64,000 nt of DNA, from positions 99,083-163,082 of the forward strand of contig POWB01000009.1 of the NCBI GenBank assembly GCA_010912705.1, read 5' to 3'. The position numbers and the translations under genes were made by a program. The notes below the pieces were generated by a model, which made no database searches, had not been told where the DNA came from, and was given only the letters and a program-made list of their open reading frames with translations. Positions 42,770-54,476 of the stretch are shown here, in pieces. The DNA is from Halochromatium sp. GTDB taxonomy: Bacteria; Pseudomonadota; Gammaproteobacteria; Chromatiales; Chromatiaceae. Position 1 is the first letter of the stretch. Each line of letters opens with the position of its first letter.

Positions 42770-42943
42770 AAGGCTGCTAAAGGGTCGTTGCGGGTGTTCT
42801 TGTCGGGCTGCGGACGAGGCGCATAGCCTAACGGAAACCGAGCGCTAGGGCTGTGCTGGTTTGAATCAGGCAAATCCGGACAAACGTCCGGGTCATTGCG
42901 CCGGCCGAGCGATGCCAGGCGCCCTAGCAGCGAGACCCGGTTT

Positions 42944-43369
42944 ATGTGGATTTTCCTTCTTCTCTTCGTCTTTGCTCCACTGATCGAGCTGTACTTCCTG
43001 ATCCAGGTCGGCTCGGTCATCGGCGCACTGCCAACCATTCTATTGTCGATCCTGACTGCGGTCATCGGTGGCTACTTGGTGCGCATGCAAGGTCTAAAGG
43101 TGCTGATGCGGGTGCATTCCATGCTCGATCGTGGGGAAACGCCTGCTTTAGAGCTCCTCGATGGCGCTGTGCTCCTGTTGTGCGGTTTCGCCCTGATGTT
43201 GCCCGGGTTCATCACTGATGTGGTTGGCTTCGTGCTGCTTATCCCGCCAGTGCGTCAGGCGCTGATCCGCCGCTACGTCAATCTGATCCCGGTCCAAGGA
43301 GATGTCGTGGTGCGCGAAGAGCGTTTGACTCGGCGCAGCATCGAAGGCGACTGGCGTCGCGATGACTGA
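42944..43369 (+). CDS. fxsA: FxsA family membrane protein
   Basis: 'LFVFAPLIELYFLIQVGSVIGALPTILLSILTAVIGGYLVRMQG', 'LLPGFITDVVGFVLLIPPVR'. Confidence 0.92.
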   Translation: MWIFLLLFVFAPLIELYFLIQVGSVIGALPTILLSILTAVIGGYLVRMQGLKVLMRVHSMLDRGETPALELLDGAVLLLCGFALMLPGFITDVVGFVLLIPPVRQALIRRYVNLIPVQGDVVVREERLTRRSIEGDWRRDD

Positions 43370-43462
43370 GCGGCCAAGACTGAGCGGCCAAGACTGAGCG
43401 GCCAAGACTGAGCGGCCAAGACTGAGCGGCCAAGACTGAGCGGCCAAGACTGAGCGGCCAAG
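43365..43462. repeat. Seven perfect tandem copies of 14-bp ACTGAGCGGCCAAG
   Basis: Direct reading; first copy contains the fxsA stop codon; an eighth, degenerate copy follows. Confidence 0.95.
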
Positions 43463-43497
43463 ACTGAGCGACGCAGTCGGTTGCGGGAAATTCCCCC

Positions 43498-43525
43498 TTG
43501 ACACAGCGCAGCCGCCGCCTATTAT
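43498..43525 (+). promoter_or_regulatory. Sigma-70-type promoter of groESL
   Basis: TTGACA - 16 bp - TATTAT, overlapping the CIRCE start. Confidence 0.7.
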
Positions 43526-43551
43526 TAGCACTCACTCGAGATGAGTGCTAA
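43525..43551. promoter_or_regulatory. CIRCE element (HrcA operator)
   Basis: TTAGCACTC-ACTCGAGAT-GAGTGCTAA, exact 9-9-9 match. Confidence 0.95.
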
Positions 43552-43669
43552 CAGCCGATCGAAACACACTGTTGTCGACGGCACCAACAGTTCGACATCG
43601 GCGGCGGGCCAGACCCGTCCCGATCTTCCACCTCAACCCTGTAATTAACGACCCTGAGGGCTAACCCAG

Positions 43670-43960
43670 ATGAAGATTCGTCCTTTGCATGACCGCATCG
43701 TGGTCCGTCGCATGGAAGAAGAGCGCACCTCTGCCGGCGGCATCGTGATCCCGGACTCGGCCGCTGAGAAGCCGATCCAGGGCGAGGTCGTAGCCGTTGG
43801 CAACGGCAAGATCATGGATAACGGCGACACCCGCAGCCTCGATGTGAAGGTTGGCGACAAGGTGTTGTTCGGCAAGTACTCCGGCACCGAGGTCAAGCTC
43901 GACGGCGAGGAGCTGCTGGTGATGCGCGAAGAAGACGTCATGGGCGTCGTCGAAGGCTAA
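43670..43960 (+). CDS. groES: Co-chaperonin GroES
   Basis: '[44 protein letters not shown]'. Confidence 0.98.
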   Translation: MKIRPLHDRIVVRRMEEERTSAGGIVIPDSAAEKPIQGEVVAVGNGKIMDNGDTRSLDVKVGDKVLFGKYSGTEVKLDGEELLVMREEDVMGVVEG

Positions 43961-44029
43961 GCCGCGCACCCGCTGAAGCCTTTCGGATTCGTCCGACATC
44001 AATCATTCGATACAACCAGTTTTGCTTGA

Positions 44030-45682
<1,653 letters not shown>

Positions 45683-45765
45683 GCCCTAAGCCTGTTATCC
45701 GAGCTCATGATGATGAGTTCGCCAGCTGGATCGTGTGTTGACGACCCAGTGGCGATACACCGAGA

Positions 45766-45792
45766 AAGCCCCGCTTCGGCGGGGCTTTTTTA
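45766..45792 (+). terminator. Rho-independent terminator of groESL
   Basis: AAGCCCCGC-TTCG-GCGGGGCTTTTTT. Confidence 0.92.
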
Positions 45793-45951
45793 TGACGGGT
45801 GTCCGACAGGCTGTTCACGCACGCCTCAGACGACATGCGACACATAGGACATAGGCAGCGCCCCAGAAACGCAACATTGATCGCTGCAATAATGTGCCAT
45901 ACTGTGACGAAGTCTACTTTGTGAAACCGATACCTACGGAAAAGTCCTTAG

Positions 45952-46818
45952 ATGTCTTCTCGTTGCTTGAGCTGGTGTAGGGCGTCTGCGTTGGCATTAT
46001 TGGCGCTGCTGGTTGCGCTCGGTGCGCAGGCGGCAGGTCCCGAGATTCAGTCTGGCGCGGCACTGGTCATCGATCACGAAGGTAATCGGCTATTTGAGCG
46101 CAACCCGACCGAGGTCCGTCCGATAGCCTCGATCACCAAGCTGATGACTGCCATGGTCGTCATCGATGCCGATGTGCCGCTTGATGACCGCATCACCATC
46201 ACCGAGGCGGATCGTGACCGGCTGCTTTGGAGTCGTTCGCGGCTGCGCATCGGCGAGGCTAAGCTGTCACGGCTCGACCTCTTACGCACGGCGCTCATGT
46301 CCTCTGACAACCGCGCTGCTGCTGCGCTGGGGCGCACGACCTTCGCCGATGGTACAGAGGCCTTTGTGAACGCGATGAATGAGAAAGCGCGCGTCTTGGC
46401 GATGCGCGACACGCGATTTGCCGACGCTAGCGGCCTCGATGCAGGCAATCAGTCCACCCCCGAAGACCTAGTACGTCTACTCAATGCCGCTGCCCGTTAT
46501 CCTTTGATTCGCGAGATCACCTCGACTGGCGAGACCGAAGTCAGCCCCCATGCCGGGCGCGGCCCGCTGCCGTACCGCAACACCAACCCACTCACCCGCG
46601 ACCAGCGTTGGACCGTCGAGCTTTCCAAGACTGGTTACCTCAATGAGGCAGGACGCTGCCTGGTGATGCAGGCGGTGATCGGAGAACGTCGCGTCTACGC
46701 CATTTTTCTCAATGGCCAAGGCAAGCTCACCCCGATTGGCGATGCCAACCGCCTGCGTCAGTGGTTAGTAGATGCTGATGAGCTGAAGACCACTAGCCTG
46801 AGTGCTCGGCGGCAGTGA
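45952..46818 (+). CDS. D-alanyl-D-alanine endopeptidase / serine hydrolase, PbpG-like
   Basis: 'RPIASITKLMTAMVV', 'SSDNRAAAALGR', 'LSKTGYLNEAGRCLVM'. Confidence 0.9.
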   Translation: MSSRCLSWCRASALALLALLVALGAQAAGPEIQSGAALVIDHEGNRLFERNPTEVRPIASITKLMTAMVVIDADVPLDDRITITEADRDRLLWSRSRLRIGEAKLSRLDLLRTALMSSDNRAAAALGRTTFADGTEAFVNAMNEKARVLAMRDTRFADASGLDAGNQSTPEDLVRLLNAAARYPLIREITSTGETEVSPHAGRGPLPYRNTNPLTRDQRWTVELSKTGYLNEAGRCLVMQAVIGERRVYAIFLNGQGKLTPIGDANRLRQWLVDADELKTTSLSARRQ

Positions 46819-46878
46819 ATGGTGAGTGAGAACTTGATAGTGAGAAGGCTGTGCGTAGACCATCTAGGGCATTAACTG

Positions 46879-47787
46879 TTGAAACTCCTAATCGAGATCG
46901 GCAACACCAGCCTTAAGTGGGCGCTGCTTCAGGGTGAGGCCGGTTTGCCTGGGCCGATGGCCGCTGCACGCCATTTCGGTGCGCTGCCCATTGATGTGCT
47001 TGCTAGCTGGGATCAACTGGGGGGTGTCGAACGCGTACTGGTGGCCAGTGTTGGTCCCGATACCGTGCTTGATGCTGTCAAGACTGCCGTCGCCGCCTAC
47101 TGGCAATGCCCCCTGACGCCTATCGAGACCTCGGCCGAGGCGCTGGGTGTTAGGGTTGCCTACGCCGAGCCGGAACGACTGGGAGTAGACCGCTTTCTTG
47201 CGCTGATTGGTGCCCACTGGCTTGCTGGACGTCCCGACCTCTTAACAGGGGCCTTAGAGCAAGTGAAGCCTGAGCCTGAGCTTACATACAAGCCTAAGCC
47301 TAGGGGCGGCTTTAGCTCCGACCATGTTCCCGCCGTCAAGCCAACGGTAAGCCCTAGTCCTGAGCGACCTCTCCCGCGGCATTCCGAGACGCCAGAGTCA
47401 GGCTGTGCAACCCTCATCATCGACGCCGGAACGGCGATCACCTTCGACGCATTACTGGCTGATGGCCGCCACCGGGGCGGCCAGATCATGCCGGGCATCA
47501 GCATGCTCCGCGAGAGCCTATTGCGAGGCACCCGGCTGCCACCGCATCAGACCCTTGATCAGCACGACCCCTGGGGCATCGACACGGGTCCAGCGATCGC
47601 CGCTGCCAGCCTCCAGGCTCCAGCCGCACTCGCCGAACGTCTACGAAGTGTGCTCCACCAGGAAACCGGCAAGATTCCGCGACTGCTGATGACCGGCGGC
47701 GATGCCGGCCGCCTTGCGCCCTTGTTGGATCAGACCGTCCATTTACAGCCCGACCTGGTTTTGATTGGACTTTCTCGGTTTGCTTGA
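46879..47787 (+). CDS. coaX: Type III pantothenate kinase
   Basis: 'LLIEIGNTSLKWALL', 'LGVDRFLALIGAHWLAG', 'LIIDAGTAITFDALLADGRHRGGQIMPGI'; TTG start. Confidence 0.88.
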   Translation: MKLLIEIGNTSLKWALLQGEAGLPGPMAAARHFGALPIDVLASWDQLGGVERVLVASVGPDTVLDAVKTAVAAYWQCPLTPIETSAEALGVRVAYAEPERLGVDRFLALIGAHWLAGRPDLLTGALEQVKPEPELTYKPKPRGGFSSDHVPAVKPTVSPSPERPLPRHSETPESGCATLIIDAGTAITFDALLADGRHRGGQIMPGISMLRESLLRGTRLPPHQTLDQHDPWGIDTGPAIAAASLQAPAALAERLRSVLHQETGKIPRLLMTGGDAGRLAPLLDQTVHLQPDLVLIGLSRFA

Positions 47788-47978
47788 TCAGATGATCAGA
47801 CTGTTTTTTGCTCCATGCAGTATCCGATCATGCAGTATCCGATCTCAACAACGGTTGTATGCATTGAGCTAAAGGCGCGTCTCGCTTACACTCTCTTAGC
47901 TGATGGCCTGGATCGACTCCGTTGTCGACTGGGTCACTGGTAACATGCAGTCTTACCAAGACTCCTGTCTCGTAGATT

Positions 47979-48054
47979 GCTGGCGTAGCTCAGTTGGCAG
48001 AGCAGCTGATTTGTAATCAGCAGGTCGTCGGTTCGAATCCGTCCGCCAGCTCCA
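47979..48054 (+). tRNA. tRNA-Thr (TGT)
   Basis: Acceptor GCTGGCG/CGCCAGC, anticodon loop TTTGTAA, T-loop GGTTCGAATCC, 3' CCA encoded. Confidence 0.95.
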
Positions 48055-48062
48055 TTAAAAAC

Positions 48063-48098
48063 AACGGGTTAGCTACATTTTGAGCTAGCCCGTTTTTT
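48063..48098 (+). terminator. Rho-independent terminator after tRNA-Thr
   Basis: AACGGGTTAGCT-ACATTTTG-AGCTAGCCCGTTTTTT. Confidence 0.85.
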
Positions 48099-48842
48099 GT
48101 TGGTGCTATGACGGTGCTATGCGCTGCAGCAAACTAGCACCACTTTCTGCACCCTTCTGCAAAGTCCACGCTCGAAGACTCGCCGGTCAACATCCCTCAG
48201 ACCGAACCATGGTCACCCTGAGAAGGTGATGCTAAGCCCTCCCTCAGGACTCCCAGCAGGCTGCCTGCGTCAGCATCTTTAACGTCTACGGGGAACAGGT
48301 TTGCCGTCGCTGTCATGTCAGAGAGTCAGTTCATAACCTCGTTCGGTTACAACCAGTGCAAACTCATGTCCCTGAAGCAGGTACTGATCAAAGCGCTCAA
48401 GAACTTGCCTCAGATCAAATCCCCTAGCGCGTGTCATGATGTAACATCACTAGAACTGACCATTTTTAGACGCGCATGGCTAAGGTATAGTCGCGTCGCT
48501 GCAAGGGGCCTAGCAGATGGCGGAGACACAAAATGATGCGTTGGCATGTGGTGACCAGCGTCGATCTATCGAGCGATCCGTGCGCAATGTACGCTCTAGT
48601 GCTGTTAATCCTATCTCTGAGCCCCGTCGATCCCCATCCTCCTTTGGGCATCGTTGCCCTACACATCTGAATCAGTTTCCGGTGTTGTCCCGGCTCAGGA
48701 CGGATGTCACTGAAACCGCAGATTCCTTTGCACACTCGCGTCATCTCGACTCTTCACGCCGAGACATCGCTCGGCTACCCCATCCCTGTTCGCGATGATG
48801 ACCCCATCAAGACCCAGGGGGTTGTGATCCATCTATTGCCTG

Positions 48843-50346
48843 TTGGCCGATGATCCTGAACAGGAGAAGCCGATGAGCGACGGATACACCAGGGGGCGGC
48901 AATGGATTTTGCGCGTGCAAAGCGCATTTGTGCTGCCCTTGGCAAGAGGGATCTATCTGTTGGTCGCGCTAGCCTGCCTATTCACTGTCATTGGCGGGAT
49001 CATCTACGTCGCGTTCTTGCAAGCCTCTGCGGCCAGTCAGCCCACTCTGGAGCCATTACCTCCTGCGTATCAGGAAAGCGGCACCATCGATGAGTATCCG
49101 CCGTACGAAATCGATCTTTCCGTGATTGAGGACCATCTCGCCGCTCCAGGTGGACTGCGATTTTTGGTTACTATCGGCACCATTACCACGGCGATTGACG
49201 AAAGTACCCTGTTGGGGCACTTTCAAGCGAGCACATTGAACAAGTTGGCCGGATTCCCTGACGGCGTGAGCCTCTTAGGCGGCCGTGACGCCCACTTATT
49301 CGAGCGGGTGCAAGGTCCAAACGGACGTTCCGCACCTTTGACCCTATTGATGTGAAATTTTATTCGCTATTTAAATCAACGCCTTATATCAAGAACAAGA
49401 ATGAAAACTACTTGCATTAATGGCGGAAATCGGAAAAAACCTCCTAGCAAGATAAGTTTCTACGGTAGAACTGAATCAAACGTGCTGCCTTTTTACGCGA
49501 AAAAATAGCTATATGCCGATAAAATAGGTGCGGAATGCGGGTCCAAATCCACAGCTCATTGGACTCGCCCCGCGACCGGCGTTGTTGACCGAGATCGAAC
49601 AGGCGCTGCAAGGCATCTCAGAGCAAAGCAGTCGCTCCTTTGAGGTGCGCGTGATCGCAAGGGACCGCTATGGCATCACGTCCGCACCGATAGACCTGTC
49701 CTTTGATCTCACCTTCGGGCCGCCTCCTGCCACGCGTGTTGCTGTGCGTGACTCAATCCCGGAGCCGGAATAAGGCCAAGAGGTCTCCGAACTGCAGCAG
49801 ATCGCCCGTACGATCGCACAAACCATCGAACCCACCGTCAATCCGGCACAGTTCGAGGCTTACCGTGTGGCGCTTGAGGTTCCAGGTCGATGCGGGGCAC
49901 GCGATGACGACGCAACCTTCCTCGCCAACTATCGTCAAGCCTTTGAGAGCGTCAAACCACGCATCAGCTCCACCAATCTCGACGCCTTCTACACTGGCTT
50001 GTGCAATGCCTGGGAGGCTGTGCTGCAACGTGAAGCCGCAGCCCGGATGCAAGCTGAGCAGCAGCAACGCGCCGCATACAGGGCTTCTGAGGAAGCACGT
50101 GCGCAGGTCAAAGCGCGCAATCGTCAGATCGCACTTGAGCACCAGGCAAAGGTGGAACGGGCAACGGAGATGACCACAGTGACGCTGTCGGTGATCGGCG
50201 GTGCACTTGGACTGTTCTTGTCGGTGGCGTTACTCCTCGCTTTTCTGGCGATCGAAGGCCATTCGCGTGCGATGCGTGCTGCGGTAGAGTCCATGGTGCG
50301 ATTGGCGGAGCAGCGGGAGACCGGGTCTTCGCCGCATAGCGTCTAA
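48843..50346 (+). pseudogene. Degraded hypothetical membrane protein gene (N-terminal and C-terminal TM segments)
   Basis: N-terminal TM 'LARGIYLLVALACLFTVIGGIIYVAFL'; ORFs 49528-49773 and 49867-50346 lie in one frame separated by a TAA; coding-like but frameshifted sequence between 49340 and 49520. Confidence 0.6.
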
Positions 50347-50360
50347 ACACAGGCACGCCC

Positions 50361-51848
50361 ATGAAGCGATACAAGATTGATCACAAAGCGGGAGGTATCC
50401 TATTGTCTCATCGGCTGATTCCGTCTCTGGTCCTCAGTGGCTTTTTGGTCATGACCCTGTCCACTGGTGCCTTTGCCTTAGACCAAGAGGCTGATCAGGC
50501 CCACTCGGTGCAGGACTCGACACCATCGAACAGCGCCGAACTGGTTAACGAAGTGGCAGACGAACAGCAAGCGCGGTTCGCCCAGGCGATCGCGGCAGGG
50601 ACTGTGCTCGAGCAGATGAGCATGGAGCAGGTGTTACAGATCCGCGGTGAGCCGAATCAGAAGGAGGTCATCCCTCCAGATGCAGAGTTGTGGCGTTATG
50701 CCGAAGGCGAGGTTGCGTTCTCAGTCGGGAAGGTCACTTACGTCTCGTTGACCCCGAATGTACGGGCTCCGGCCCCGAGACCACTGCAAGCCGATACGCG
50801 TCCGTCCACTGTGGCACCCGCGCGGACCACAGCCCCAAACGAACAGCCTTGGCAAGTGGATGCGCCGCCCATCGCGGTCGGTGATACCTATGTGTACGAA
50901 TCGAGGCCCTTAGACGAAGATGGCTCAAGCCCAGGGTCTCATCTGGTGACTCGGCGCACGGTGACCGATACCGGGCGTTTCGTCACCTTGTCGTCCTTGG
51001 TGCTCCAAACCCAGGGGGCCAAGCCCCGAATGCTCTACTATGATCGGCAATGGAATCTGGTCCAATCACGCAATACCAGCGGCAGTGGACGTGACTACTC
51101 ACCAGCGCTGCGCTACTACGACTTTCCACTGTATCCAGGCAAGACTTGGCGTGAGACGACAACGGAAACAGATACCAAGACGGGCGCCATCCGACAGCAC
51201 ACCCTTTCCGGTCGAGTCGAAGGGTGGGAAACGGTTTCAGTACCCGCAGGCACGTTCCACGGCATCAAGGTGGAACTGAAAACCGAACTGTACGACCCCA
51301 ACAGCGGTGAGCACATCATCGGTTCTGATACCTCCTGGTACGTACCGGAAGTGCGCCGCAGCGTGAAGTCGGTCATGACCGGAAAGGCAGGAAAACAACG
51401 ACTGATACACCTTCTTTCGTATCACTTAAACGGGCAAACGAGTGTTTACGCTGAAGAAGCTTATATCTGTGCTACGGTTTCTGAGATTTTAGAAACGGAA
51501 AGTGAAGATTGTATGTATTTTATCGCCAAAGGCGATTTTGAACCGGACGGAAAGCAAGGGAGAGAGCTGAGTATCTGCTTAGATAACGATAACGATGTTC
51601 AACAAGATGCGTCGCTAGCTATAGACTCCTACGAGCAACAGAAAGAGGTCTATATTCTCGTCGATGAGGATAGCGTCAGGCGAATAGAAAGCAGCTGTCT
51701 TGGCTCTGCTGAACAAGAGACCGCTAGTTACTTCAGCCCCTGTGTAGAAAATAAGATAGCCGACTTTAGATCTGAGATGGGTGAGGAGGCTATACTAAGA
51801 ATGGATGTGATTAGCGAATGGGAAGCTGAGTGCTCATCACCCAAGTAG
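50361..51848 (+). CDS. Hypothetical exported protein
   Basis: 495 aa, signal peptide 'LVLSGFLVMTLSTGAFA'; 'GDTYVYESRP...VSVPAGTFHGIKVELKTELYD'. Confidence 0.7.
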   Translation: MKRYKIDHKAGGILLSHRLIPSLVLSGFLVMTLSTGAFALDQEADQAHSVQDSTPSNSAELVNEVADEQQARFAQAIAAGTVLEQMSMEQVLQIRGEPNQKEVIPPDAELWRYAEGEVAFSVGKVTYVSLTPNVRAPAPRPLQADTRPSTVAPARTTAPNEQPWQVDAPPIAVGDTYVYESRPLDEDGSSPGSHLVTRRTVTDTGRFVTLSSLVLQTQGAKPRMLYYDRQWNLVQSRNTSGSGRDYSPALRYYDFPLYPGKTWRETTTETDTKTGAIRQHTLSGRVEGWETVSVPAGTFHGIKVELKTELYDPNSGEHIIGSDTSWYVPEVRRSVKSVMTGKAGKQRLIHLLSYHLNGQTSVYAEEAYICATVSEILETESEDCMYFIAKGDFEPDGKQGRELSICLDNDNDVQQDASLAIDSYEQQKEVYILVDEDSVRRIESSCLGSAEQETASYFSPCVENKIADFRSEMGEEAILRMDVISEWEAECSSPK

Positions 51849-51893
51849 TGACATGATAACAAATTTATTGTAAGATAAAATCACATGTAGTGC

Positions 51894-53014
51894 ATGAAGA
51901 GTTTAATGATGTCTAATAGAATCAATAGATTTTTAAAGTATTGCGGTTCTTTGGTTTTGATTGCGACAGCTATCGCAATACCTGCAGAATCTTTTGCTGA
52001 AGATATTGATGAGAAAATTTCAATTGTGGTCCAGGGGGTAGGGCTTAATCAAGATGCAGCTTTGCGCAACGCTTACAATAATGCCATACAACAGGCAATT
52101 GGAGTATATGTGGATGCTGAAACAATCGCTAAGAACGACCAGATAATCAAAGATCAAGTATTAACCCATTCTCGAGGTTTGATTAAGGAGTTCGAGAAAA
52201 TTAGTGAAAGCAATGAAGACGGGCTTTCGCGTGTTACAATTCGAGCAAGCGTCTTTCGGCAACCCCTTCTAGAAAAAGTAGAGCCTGTATTAGAATCTGT
52301 TATGGAATTTGATGGAGCTAATCTACATGCTGGATTAGCAACAAAAAAAAGCAAACCCAAGATGCGCAAGCCTTACTCGATTCTGCTATTGAAAAAATAG
52401 CTGTTACTTCAATTTTTAATTTGATGGTGAAGCTAAGTTTGAAGAAAGCAAGTTTAAAAGATTGGGGAACAAGGAAGATAAACTAGTTGTTCCAATTAAG
52501 GCTACAGCTAATCGTAAGCTTTATAACAGCCTACGTGACGAGTTAATGTTAGTGCTAGATCAAGTTGCAAAAGAAAAGCAAGATTTTAACTATTTGAAAA
52601 GCGACATTTTAGTTCACGATATGGCATCTGAAAGAATGAAAGTAATGAGAGACCGTGATATTACTGATAAAGTAATAGTCCAATTATGGGAAAGCTTGCA
52701 TTCAAAACAATCAAAGTGGCGCATCTACCATGTGCTAAGCACATGTGAAAAAAATATCTTTAGAAGCTCTCGCGGAGGTTCAAGTTTTTAATAAAGACGG
52801 AGATTTGATAGCTTTAGGTGAGCAGCTACTGGGACCAAGATCTTTTTCTGGGCTTACTTTTTCAAATGTAACACCTTGCATCTATGCTCCAAAAATTCAT
52901 AAGAGCGGAAAGCTCTATGAAACTTTAAGTTTTGATATTTCAGTAAAAATAGAAAAGTCTATGCTTGTTGAAATTAATGAAATAAAACTAGAAATTAAGT
53001 ATCAAATTCGATAG
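51894..53014 (+). pseudogene. FlgT/LPP20-like hypothetical exported protein, broken by homopolymer frameshifts
   Basis: ORFs 51894-52400, 52462-52791 and 52745-53014 join by shifts near A8 (~52343), T-run (~52415) and A7 (~52750). Confidence 0.6.
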
Positions 53015-53147
53015 ATGTATTTAATCTGAAAATACAGGTAGCTTAAATAGCTTTCAGCCCAATGACCTAATGGCTTGACTAAACTTATTCTATTCAGCTA
53101 TCGCGCCGTATCCGATTGATTTTCGATGCTATAAAAAGCCTGGGGTT

Positions 53148-54476
53148 TTGAAAATGATAAAAAGCTTAATTTTTTTAGCTATTGCAGCGATTCTTTTTGC
53201 TTCCTGCAATCTATCAGCTCAATCTTTAACAGCTGATGACTTCTTGCCCCCTGCAGTAGCTGAAAATCCTGCCCAAGCTGAGGAACTCAGACGGGTCAAA
53301 GGCCAAGTTGAAAGTGTCTCTGATACAGCAACTGGCGAGCAGGTTGTAAAAGCTGACACTGCACAAGATGCAATCAATTATGTTGTCAACCAAGGATCGG
53401 TAGGCGCCGAGATGGTACGCTTTGGTTCCGGCCTTGGTTGGGTAGCAACTGGGCAAGGTGGCTATGAATCGATGCCGAATCTGACCGCTACTCGGATTGC
53501 AAAGCGCAATGCCTATGTGCGCGCATTTATGGAGGCTAAAGCAAAGCTTGCTGAAGCACTTGATGGTTTATCAGCTACAGGTCAAACGGCTGTACTGGAA
53601 GCGATGGAGAGCGAGACCAATGCTATGGAAGATTTAAACCGCTACACGTCGACTCAGGAAGAACGTTTAGAACAAGCCGTGCAAATGCTATTGCGCGGAT
53701 TTGTTATCTATTCAGTCAAGGACGATACTAATAGCTAACAGGTTTTTGTGAGTATTGTTACTACACCAAAAACACGCGGAGAAGTTAACCGAACCTCTCC
53801 TGATGGGCTTGAAGCGGATTCAGTCAGAGAAGGTCTGAATCAAGTATTAGTTGAAATTCAGAAAGGGATCGTTCCACCTGTTGGGGGACGTGTTATCTCT
53901 GTACCTGCAACGGGTGAAATGGCATTTGTTGGATTTGGATCGGATGTGGTTCGCACTAGTTCTAATGCGACTTTACAAGCGAAACAGCGTCTGAATGCGC
54001 AAAAGATTGCTAACATGCGAGCGGCCGATGCCTTGGTCGGATTACTCATTGGGGACGACACGAGCTGGAAAAGTAAGCTTGACGAACAAACTCAGCAGCT
54101 GATCGCGAATTTTGAAGATACCGAAACTGAAGATGGTGATGTGACTAGGGAACGATTCGAGGAAACACGCACGTCTTTTATTAACTCACAACGCTCGAGC
54201 GAAGAATTTCAATCGCTACGCCAAGGGATTTTGCCTCCTGGTGTTATGCGCAAAAACTTCAGCAGTTCGGATGAAGCGGAAATGTATGCGATCGCCGTGT
54301 ATATCCCCTCTGTGACACAACAAGCGGCTGATACAGCAAAATCTATGAGCGAGTCTCAACTGATTCAGCCAAGCCGCTCTGGAAACAATTCCGGCTCTGG
54401 GCGCAGCAGTCAAAGCCCTTCAGCAACGATCGCACCGGGACCGACCGGACAGATTCACGATGATCAAAATCTGTAG
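53148..54476 (+). CDS. Hypothetical exported protein (DUF6844-like appearance) interrupted by one in-frame TAA at 53736-53738
   Basis: 53148-53738 and 53748-54476 are in the same frame; '...GFVIYSVKDDTNS*QVFVSIVTTPKTRGEV...' reads as one protein; signal peptide at the N-terminus. Confidence 0.6.

Noticed and set aside
43365-43462. Possible CRISPR array
   Set aside because: Units are 14 bp, directly contiguous, with no spacers.
43148-43531. Minus-strand ORFs with SWPLSLGRSVLAAQ repeats
   Set aside because: Generated by translating the 14-bp tandem array; overlaps fxsA and the groES promoter, with no start context.
47979-48054. tRNA-Thr as an integrated-element attachment site
   Set aside because: I did not find an integrase gene or a repeated tRNA 3' end downstream; kept only as context for the low-GC operon.
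48517-48798. 93-aa ORF after tRNA-Thr
   Set aside because: No recognisable domain, overlaps another ORF on the opposite strand, no clear RBS.
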